Assembly: GCA_031546825.1 (NCBI GenBank)
Contig: JAVBJU010000002.1
Coordinates: 124,001 to 188,000, forward strand
Length of the DNA: 64,000 nucleotides
Reading direction: 5' to 3'
Source: Hohaiivirga sp031546825
Lineage (GTDB): Bacteria; Pseudomonadota; Alphaproteobacteria; Rhizobiales; Beijerinckiaceae
Positions 57,940-64,000 of the stretch are shown here, piece by piece. The notes beneath the pieces were generated by a model, which was not told the DNA's origin, made no database searches, and saw only the letters and a list, made by a program, of their open reading frames with translations. The stretch's first letter is position 1, and every line of letters starts with the position of its first letter. Made by a program: the position numbers and the translations under genes.

Positions 57940-59870
57940 GTTTCTCGATCCGCGCCATCGTCATCTACAGCCATGCAGGAGAGCAACGTATCGTTCAATT
58001 TCGAACTCATGGTCTCAATATTATTACCGGAAAATCTAAAACTGGTAAATCTGCGATTATCGATATAGTTGATTACTGCCTAGGGCGCGGAAGCTTCAAC
58101 GTTGCAGAAGGGGCGATCCGGAAAAAGGTTGCGTGGTTCGGTTTGCATATCTCTAAGGGCAGAGATGACGTTTTTATTGCGCGCGACAACCCTGGCCCCG
58201 GAGCAAACACCGGCTCAAAAGTTTATTTTCAACGAGGAAACATCGATAATTACCCTTCGCTAGAAACAATCAGTAAGAACACGACGGAGAATAGCCTCAA
58301 GGAATTCATCACCCGTTTTGCGGGGATCGCAGAAAATGAACATCGCCCAGAAACGGGAACACGCAGACCTTTGCAAGCGAATATCTCTCACGCATTGTGG
58401 CTCTGTTTCCAAAAGCAAAACACAATTGCGAGCCAGGATCAGCTATTTCATCGGATGAACGAGCAATTTCTTCCCCAAGATCTTAGAGACACTCTTCCCT
58501 ATTTTCTTGGTGCGGTGGATGAGAGTCACCTTTTATTAATGGGTGAGTTGGATGAGTTACAAAGACGCCTCAAATTTCTTGAAGCAACGGAATCCAAACA
58601 ACTTCAGGCAGTTCAGATTAGCCGGTCAAGAATTACACGGGTCCTAAACGAAGGGAAGAAAATCGGCCTTATCCAGCAAGACTATCAAGCAGTTGATGAT
58701 ACAGTCTTCAACTATCTGGGAACAGTCTTAGATTTCCCAGTCGACGATCCAGAATTGATTTCGGATTTTGGTGAAACGATCCGACGTCTTCGCGGCGAGC
58801 AGGCGACACTCCAAACTCGTCTCGGCGAGCTAAATCAAGATATACAGGCGGCCCGTTCATTCCTTTCGGATCAGACCGATTTTTCGCGAGAAGTAACAGA
58901 GCAGCGCGCACGGCTCAAAAGCATCGAACTTTTTCAGGGTGAAATAGCCTCACCTTATCAGTGCCCCTTTTGCAATTCCGAACTTCAAACGCCAATTCCA
59001 AGCGTGGACGAAATTCACCTCTCACTTCGCCTAGTAAATGAGCAACTAGAAGGAGTTTACCGCGACAGCCCACACATCCAACGGCATATCACAGAGCTTG
59101 AGATGACAATTGGCCGAGTGTCAGATGATTTGAGGCTGGTCCAGAGAGAGCTTAACAAGGCGATTATAGAGGATGAGGCCGGGAAAGCTCGGCAAGACCA
59201 ACTTGTCGCCCGTGGCAAGTTTCTTGGCCGCCTCTCAGAATTTCTGGAAGCGGCGGCACCACAAACGGATGATGACGGTATTACGAGCCGAATTTCAGAA
59301 CTGCGCGAAATGATAGCAGGAATAAAATCGAGAATTAATAGCGATGAGACAGAATCGCGACTGGAAACGATCTTGAGTTTCATCAGTCAGAAAATGACGG
59401 AGTATTCCAAATATCTCGACCTTGAACATAGTGGAAGCTCGCTCCGTCTCGATTTAAAAAAGCTGACCGTGGTTGCAAACACCGTGGATGGCCCAATCCC
59501 CCTTAATCGGATGGGTAGTGGGGAAAATTGGGTTGGGTATCATATACTAAGCCATCTCGCTCTACACTGGTGGTTGCGTAAGAAAGAGCGCCCGGTTCCT
59601 GCTTTCCTGATTTTCGATCAACCCACCCAAGCCTATTATCCGCCTGACAGCACGGAAGGTGGCCTTGATCAAATCGAAAAGGACGCCGACAGGACAGCGG
59701 TGCAGGCACTATTCAAATTAATAGCAACCGCGTGTGCTGAAATTCACCCTACCTTCCAACTTATTGTTTTAGATCACGCCCACTTGAAGGACGAGTGGTT
59801 TGAATCTGCTATAGTTGCAGAATGGCGAGGGAATGACGCGTTAGTGCCGTATGATTGGCCTGAAACCTAG
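57936..59870 (+). CDS. ABC-3C system ATPase (DUF3732), Rad50-like with zinc hook
   Basis: A 644-residue SMC/Rad50-type ATPase starting at GTG 57936. Walker A is GKSKTGKS (32-39); the ABC signature region is NRMGSGENW (524-532); Walker B is AFLIFDQPTQ (Asp561, with Gln replacing the usual Glu at 562); a conserved LDHAHL follows at 612-617. Between lie long coiled coils (~200-330, 360-480) with a central CPFC (343-346), placed like the zinc hook of Rad50. It likely senses a nucleic-acid structure and licenses the effector. Ends with an inverted repeat downstream. Confidence 0.87.
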   Translation: MSFSIRAIVIYSHAGEQRIVQFRTHGLNIITGKSKTGKSAIIDIVDYCLGRGSFNVAEGAIRKKVAWFGLHISKGRDDVFIARDNPGPGANTGSKVYFQRGNIDNYPSLETISKNTTENSLKEFITRFAGIAENEHRPETGTRRPLQANISHALWLCFQKQNTIASQDQLFHRMNEQFLPQDLRDTLPYFLGAVDESHLLLMGELDELQRRLKFLEATESKQLQAVQISRSRITRVLNEGKKIGLIQQDYQAVDDTVFNYLGTVLDFPVDDPELISDFGETIRRLRGEQATLQTRLGELNQDIQAARSFLSDQTDFSREVTEQRARLKSIELFQGEIASPYQCPFCNSELQTPIPSVDEIHLSLRLVNEQLEGVYRDSPHIQRHITELEMTIGRVSDDLRLVQRELNKAIIEDEAGKARQDQLVARGKFLGRLSEFLEAAAPQTDDDGITSRISELREMIAGIKSRINSDETESRLETILSFISQKMTEYSKYLDLEHSGSSLRLDLKKLTVVANTVDGPIPLNRMGSGENWVGYHILSHLALHWWLRKKERPVPAFLIFDQPTQAYYPPDSTEGGLDQIEKDADRTAVQALFKLIATACAEIHPTFQLIVLDHAHLKDEWFESAIVAEWRGNDALVPYDWPET

Positions 59871-59877
59871 CCATGGA

Positions 59878-59897
59878 GGGGAGGCAGCAGCCTCCCC
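59878..59897. terminator. Hairpin downstream of ABC-3C genes
   Basis: An 8-bp stem GGGGAGGC / GCCTCCCC with a 4-base loop, flanked by near-symmetric CCATGG words. No T-run, so it is a weak or factor-dependent 3' end. Confidence 0.5.
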
Positions 59898-59999
59898 ATG
59901 GAGTTACGGTGATGTTGTGGACGACGCCTTCACCGGCATCTGGCTCGTATTGAGAGCTATGCCATGCTGGTCGTTGTCGAACGCATCACCGCCGCACCC

Positions 60000-61850
60000 T
60001 TAACCCGCCTTCTCCAGTTCCTCGATCTCGCCAATCAGCTTTTCAATCATCCCCAGCCCGATGCTCCAGAAGGACGGGTCGCGGGCGTCGAGGCCGAAGG
60101 GGGCCAGAAGTTCGGAATGGTGCTTGGTGCCGCCCGCCGACAGCAGGGCGAAGTAGCGCTCGGCGAAGCCGTCATGGGATTTCTCGTAAACGCCGTAGAG
60201 GGAGTTCACCAGACAGTCACCGAAGGCATAGGCGTAAACGTAGAACGGCGAATGGATGAAGTGGGGGATATAGCACCAGAAGGTCTCATAGCCCTCGCCA
60301 AGCGCAATCGACGGGCCGAGGCTTTCCACCTGCACTTCCATCCAGAAGGCATTGATTTCATCAAGCGTTAGTTCACCGTTGCGGCGGGCCTCATGCACCT
60401 TGCGCTCAAAAGTGTAGAACGCGATCTGCCGCACCACGGTGTTGAGCATGTCTTCCACCTTCTGGGCGAGCATCGCCTTGCGGCCGGCCTTGCTGGTGGT
60501 GGCGGCGAGCAGGCGGCGGAAGGTTAGCATCTCGGCGAAGACGCTGGCGGTTTCGGCAAGGGTCAGCGGCGTCGGTGCCATCAGCGCGCCGTTCGGGGCG
60601 GCAAGCACCTGATGAACACCGTGGCCGAGTTCATGGGCAAGCGTCATCACATCGCGCGCCTTGCCCTGATAATTCATCAGCACATAGGGGTGAGCGGAAG
60701 GCACGGTGGGGTGGGCAAAAGCGCCGGGGGCCTTGCCCGGACGGGTCGGCGCATCAATCCAGCCGCCATCGAAGAAATTGCGGGCGATGTCCGCCATCTC
60801 CGGCGCGAAGTCATGATAGGCATCGAGCACGGTGGCGCGTGCCTCGGTCCACGGGATGATCTTCTGCTCGACCTTGGGCAGTGGCGCGTTGCGGTCCCAG
60901 TGGTTGAGCTTGTCCATGCCGAACCAGCCAGCCTTGAGCTTGTAGTAACGGTGCGACAGGCGCGGATAGGCCGCACGCACGGCGGCAACCAGCGCGTCCA
61001 CCACATCGCGCTCGACGCGATTGGCGAGATGGCGGGAATCTGCGACATCAGTGAAGCCGCGCCAGCGGTCGGAGATTTCCTTATCCTTGGCGAGCACATT
61101 GGTGATGAGGCCGAAGGTGCGGGCATTGTCCTTGAAGGTGCGTGCCAATGCTTCCGCTGTGTCCCTGCGCAGGGAAGCATCGGTATCGAGCAGCTTGTTG
61201 AGGGTCGGCTCAATCGCCAGTTCCTCACCGCGCACATCGAAACGCAGGCCCGAAATGGTTTCATCGAACAGGCGGTTCCAGGCGGTGTAGGTGGTCACCG
61301 ACTTGTCGAGGAAGAGTTGCTCGGTACGGTCATCAAGCTGATGGGGCTTGTCTTTGCGCAAATCTTCAAGCCAGGGGCGATAATGGGCGAGCGGCGCAAC
61401 CGCCATCGCTTTTTCAACCAGCGCATCATCAATGCGATTGAGCTCGAGCGTGAAGAACAGGAGATTGCTCGACGCCGTCGTCATGCGCTCAGACATGTCG
61501 CCATAGAACTTGGCGCGTTGCGGGTCGCTGGTGTCGCCCGCGTAGACGAGACTGGCATAGGACATGACCCGCCCCATCATATCGTCGATGGCCTCGTAGC
61601 GTTTGATGATGTCGAACAGGCGCTTTGAGGCATCCGCCCCTGCCACAAGGGCGGCCAGCGTGCCCTTCACGTCTTTTTGAAAAGCGGCGCATTCGGTCTC
61701 GACATGGCTCAGATCGGCCTTGAGTTTTGGGCAATCCATCGCCGCATAAAGATCACTGAGGTTCCATTCCGGCAACGCACCCAGCGCGCCGCTCCCCTCC
61801 GCCGTCTGCGCAAAAAAACGACCGGTGTTTAATGGCTTACCGAACATCAT
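60000..61850 (-). CDS. pepF: Oligoendopeptidase F (M3B family)
   Basis: A 616-residue zinc oligopeptidase, typical length. The catalytic HExxH is at residues 406-410 (LAHELGHGVHQ), with the third-ligand region AETASVFAEMLTF downstream and a PSAHPYVLMNYQG segment before it; IPHFIHSPFYVYAYAFG is a late family motif. Cytosolic. Two tandem ATGs at 61850/61847 begin MMFGKPLNTG; a longer frame to 61991 is possible but lacks a family-like N terminus. Confidence 0.94.
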   Translation of the reverse strand: MMFGKPLNTGRFFAQTAEGSGALGALPEWNLSDLYAAMDCPKLKADLSHVETECAAFQKDVKGTLAALVAGADASKRLFDIIKRYEAIDDMMGRVMSYASLVYAGDTSDPQRAKFYGDMSERMTTASSNLLFFTLELNRIDDALVEKAMAVAPLAHYRPWLEDLRKDKPHQLDDRTEQLFLDKSVTTYTAWNRLFDETISGLRFDVRGEELAIEPTLNKLLDTDASLRRDTAEALARTFKDNARTFGLITNVLAKDKEISDRWRGFTDVADSRHLANRVERDVVDALVAAVRAAYPRLSHRYYKLKAGWFGMDKLNHWDRNAPLPKVEQKIIPWTEARATVLDAYHDFAPEMADIARNFFDGGWIDAPTRPGKAPGAFAHPTVPSAHPYVLMNYQGKARDVMTLAHELGHGVHQVLAAPNGALMAPTPLTLAETASVFAEMLTFRRLLAATTSKAGRKAMLAQKVEDMLNTVVRQIAFYTFERKVHEARRNGELTLDEINAFWMEVQVESLGPSIALGEGYETFWCYIPHFIHSPFYVYAYAFGDCLVNSLYGVYEKSHDGFAERYFALLSAGGTKHHSELLAPFGLDARDPSFWSIGLGMIEKLIGEIEELEKAG

Positions 61851-62207
61851 GACAATCGACCACTTCTTTCGCGGCATCGGCGGACACGCTTGCTCCGCTG
61901 CCGGGTTCAATAATAGGGCGCATCCGCCGAATACCGACGGGGCCGCGCCACAAGGATTAGCCGAATTATGGCAAGTTTGCGAAGGCCGCACCGCGTTAAT
62001 AACAGCTTTACCGTTTGGAGTGCACCATGGGGCTCACGCATTTACAATACGCCATAAGGCTTCTCAGAGACGCCAGATGGCGAGATGACAATGCTGCTGA
62101 TTATTTTTGTGAGTGGTGCCCGACAACCACAGCAAGTTGCCGGAAAATTGGCTATGAGAGCATCTCGTAGATCAACTGAGATATGATCTTTCCAGGGGGA
62201 TAAGTCC
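61851..62207. other. Divergent promoter gap, 357 bp, with one short ORF
   Basis: Between the pepF and L,D-transpeptidase starts. It should hold both promoters. The only possible gene is a 47-codon frame at 62027-62170 on the plus strand with GGAG 7 bases before its ATG and a cysteine-bearing FCEWCPTTTASC segment; no other support. Confidence 0.45.
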
Positions 62208-64000
62208 ATGAGTTCCGCGCGGGTCTCCGCCCTTCTATTCGGTCTATGTGCCTTTGTGGCACTGCCTGCTGTCGCTTCAGAGACGGGAATGAAGGCGAAC
62301 TCGACTGCGCTGCTGCAACCGCCCGGCGTCAAAGCGGACGTGGAAACGCCTCAAAGCCCGCCGGAAAATGGCGAACCCCGGAAGCCGGTTGCGGATGTCC
62401 AGGTGCCAGCGGCACCGGACGTGAAGGTTTCATTGCCAGAGGCGCCACCCGCTGCAGAACCCGCCTCACCGGCGAAGAACGTGACGCAAAAAGACGAGCC
62501 GCTTAACAGTGTGACGCTGCCGCCGGAAGCCCCCGTCGCCCTCACCGCAACCGATCGTCTGGTCGCTGCGCTGACAGTGCGCGTGACCGAGCTCGAAACC
62601 GGCAAAGACCCGGCGCTCAACGCGCGCCTTGCCAAGGACGTGCGTGAGGCGGTTGCGCAATATTATAAGACCAATGCCTTCAAGCCGATCTGGATTGCCA
62701 ATGAGCAGTGGACTCCGGCGGCGAAGACGGTTCTCGCGCAGTTGAAGCGCGCCACCGAGGATGGTCTCGACAGCGCCAGTTACGGCGTCATAACGCCTGC
62801 CCCCGATGCCAGCCAGGAAGCGCTGGCGCAGGCTGAATTATCGCTCAGCACAGCGGCGGTGCTTTATGCCCGTGACGCGCGCGGTGCCCGCATCATTCCC
62901 GGCCGCATTTCCAAGAACATTACGCCGGAGCTTGAACTGCCCGCACCCGGCAATGTCCTCGCTGATCTCGCCACGAGCCCGGATGCCGGGCGGGCACTAT
63001 CCAGCTATAACCCGCGCCACCCGGGCTATCTCGCCCTCAAGAAGAAACTCGCGGAAGTGCGCGCATCCAACCCGGCGAATACCCTGCCGGAACTGACGCG
63101 CGGCGCAGTCTTGAAACTCGGAATGAGTGATGCGCGCGTTCCCTTACTGCGTCAACGCCTCGGCATCATCATTGCTGAAGGCGCGCCGGAAGCCTATGAC
63201 GCCGCGCTTGCCGCCGCCGTCCATGCCTTCCAGAAAAGCCATGGCATCAAAGCAACCGGCGAGTTGACCGACCGCACTGTCACGGCGCTGGCCCAGAATT
63301 CCGACACCCCGCGTCGCACGGAAATCGATCTCATTGCCAATATGGAACGCTGGCGCTGGCTGCCTTCCGACATGGGCGAGCGTTATGTGCAGGTCAATGT
63401 GCCGGAATATGAGCTTCGGTTTGTTTCCGACGGTTCAGTGGTGCGTGAAGCGCGTGTCATCGTCGGCAGAGCGGGTACGCCAACCCCAATCTTCTCCGGC
63501 GCAATGCAGACGGTGGTGGTCAACCCCTATTGGCACATTCCGCCATCCATCATGAAGAACGAGATTTTGCCCGGTCTCGCCAATGATCCGGATTACGCCA
63601 CCCGGCGCGGCTATCTGGTGAAGCGCTCGCGCAACGGCAACATCTCGGTGAGCCAACCGCCCGGCGCGCGCAACGCGCTCGGCTTCATCAAGTTCCTGTT
63701 CCCGAACCAGCATGCGGTGTATCTCCACGACACGCCGAACCGCAGCCTGTTCTCGGCTGACAAACGCGCCTTCAGCCACGGATGTGTGCGCGTTGACCAG
63801 CCGTTCCAGTTTGCCGAAGTGGTGCTGGGCGATGACTGGCCGCAGCAAAAGGTCCGAGGTCTGGTGGGTAAAGGCGAGCGCAATATTACGCTGGACACGC
63901 CAATTCCGGTGCATCTCACCTATTTCACGCTGAGCATCGACACCGATGGTAATCTGCAGCGATTTGATGACATCTACGGCTTCAACAAGCAGGTGCGTGA
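62208..64000 (+). CDS. L,D-transpeptidase (YcbB-like), 3' end outside window
   Basis: The frame is open from ATG 62208 (AGGGGGA 8-9 bases upstream) to the window end, giving 597 codons. A signal peptide (SALLFGLCAFVALPAVAS) is followed by a Pro/Ala-rich linker (~30-110), the YcbB-type scaffold domain, a peptidoglycan-binding domain (LKLGMSDARVPLLRQRLG, AVHAFQKSHGIKATGEL) and a YkuD catalytic domain with VYLHDTP and the nucleophile in FSHGCVRV. It forms 3-3 peptidoglycan crosslinks or attaches proteins to peptidoglycan in the periplasm. Confidence 0.93.
   Translation, partial: MSSARVSALLFGLCAFVALPAVASETGMKANSTALLQPPGVKADVETPQSPPENGEPRKPVADVQVPAAPDVKVSLPEAPPAAEPASPAKNVTQKDEPLNSVTLPPEAPVALTATDRLVAALTVRVTELETGKDPALNARLAKDVREAVAQYYKTNAFKPIWIANEQWTPAAKTVLAQLKRATEDGLDSASYGVITPAPDASQEALAQAELSLSTAAVLYARDARGARIIPGRISKNITPELELPAPGNVLADLATSPDAGRALSSYNPRHPGYLALKKKLAEVRASNPANTLPELTRGAVLKLGMSDARVPLLRQRLGIIIAEGAPEAYDAALAAAVHAFQKSHGIKATGELTDRTVTALAQNSDTPRRTEIDLIANMERWRWLPSDMGERYVQVNVPEYELRFVSDGSVVREARVIVGRAGTPTPIFSGAMQTVVVNPYWHIPPSIMKNEILPGLANDPDYATRRGYLVKRSRNGNISVSQPPGARNALGFIKFLFPNQHAVYLHDTPNRSLFSADKRAFSHGCVRVDQPFQFAEVVLGDDWPQQKVRGLVGKGERNITLDTPIPVHLTYFTLSIDTDGNLQRFDDIYGFNKQVR

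Noticed and set aside
59904..59999. Possible gene remnant between the ABC-3C ATPase and pepF
   Set aside because: Several short frames read through, but none gives a recognisable motif; too little to call.
1..64000. tRNA or rRNA genes
   Set aside because: I looked through the intergenic gaps and saw no cloverleaf or rRNA sequence; a dedicated scan would be needed to exclude a tRNA entirely.

Overview
The window looks like the chromosome of an alphaproteobacterium, most likely Hyphomicrobiales (Rhizobiales). Signs of this are the glycolytic string tkt-gap-pgk-fba, pntA split into two genes next to an aa3 oxidase subunit IV gene, the cell-cycle genes rcdA and trcR (DUF1013), DUF1192 and DUF465 small proteins, and a 6S RNA beside the 5-formyltetrahydrofolate cyclo-ligase gene. 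I cannot name genus or family from sequence alone. No tRNA, rRNA or CRISPR array was recognised.

Layout. 1-6.3 kb: the end of a Sel1-repeat gene, then ruvA, a ChaN-like gene, a cysteine-rich protein gene, ruvC and yebC on the minus strand, then secreted NAGPA-like and DUF1287 proteins. 6.3-10.5 kb: a LysR regulator divergent from a catabolic operon (CitMHS transporter, AtuA/DUF1446 protein, DUF4387 protein). 10.5-12.7 kb: ymdB-type phosphoesterase, 5-FCL and 6S RNA. 12.7-23.4 kb: an accessory block between 6S RNA and zapA. It holds a complete L-ascorbate (ula) phosphotransferase regulon with its own HPr and Enzyme I and a DeoR-type regulator, followed by a TetR/NAD(P)H-quinone-reductase-like pair. 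23.4-32.7 kb: zapA, DUF4164, tkt, gap, pgk, fba, a ThiE-like gene, a Sel1 protein and an inositol-monophosphatase-family gene. 32.7-37.3 kb: an MsbA-like ABC exporter and a three-gene surface-glycan cluster. 37.7-41.2 kb: dcuC-like, pepT and an SDR gene. 41.6-49.5 kb: core genes (rpmE, a DsbB-like/propeller fusion, rcdA, DUF1192, trcR, two DUF465 genes, purEK, rpsU, a TPR lipoprotein). 49.6-56 kb: an autotransporter with six 49-residue HAF-type repeats, a GIY-YIG protein, the pnt operon and an aa3 subunit IV gene. 56.1-59.9 kb: a RAYT remnant with a REP-like motif, then a three-gene ABC-3C conflict system. 60-64 kb: oligoendopeptidase F and an L,D-transpeptidase that runs off the window.

How the genes work together. 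The ula block encodes every step from ascorbate uptake (UlaABC, energised by the linked HPr and EI) through lactone opening, decarboxylation and two epimerisations to D-xylulose 5-phosphate, a substrate of the transketolase encoded just beyond zapA, which feeds gap-pgk-fba. The ABC-3C genes overlap and form one unit: a DUF4297/Cap4-like nuclease-type effector, a middle component and a DUF3732 ATPase with a Rad50-like CxxC hook. It looks AT-richer than its neighbours and sits next to transposase debris, as expected for acquired defence DNA.

The most interesting items are the self-contained ascorbate PTS in an alphaproteobacterium with its phased GAAC operator-like repeats, the ABC-3C system, a dispersed REP-like motif tied to a RAYT fragment, the DsbB-like/propeller fusion that lacks the second redox cysteine pair, and the LysR-CitMHS-AtuA-DUF4387 operon of unknown substrate.
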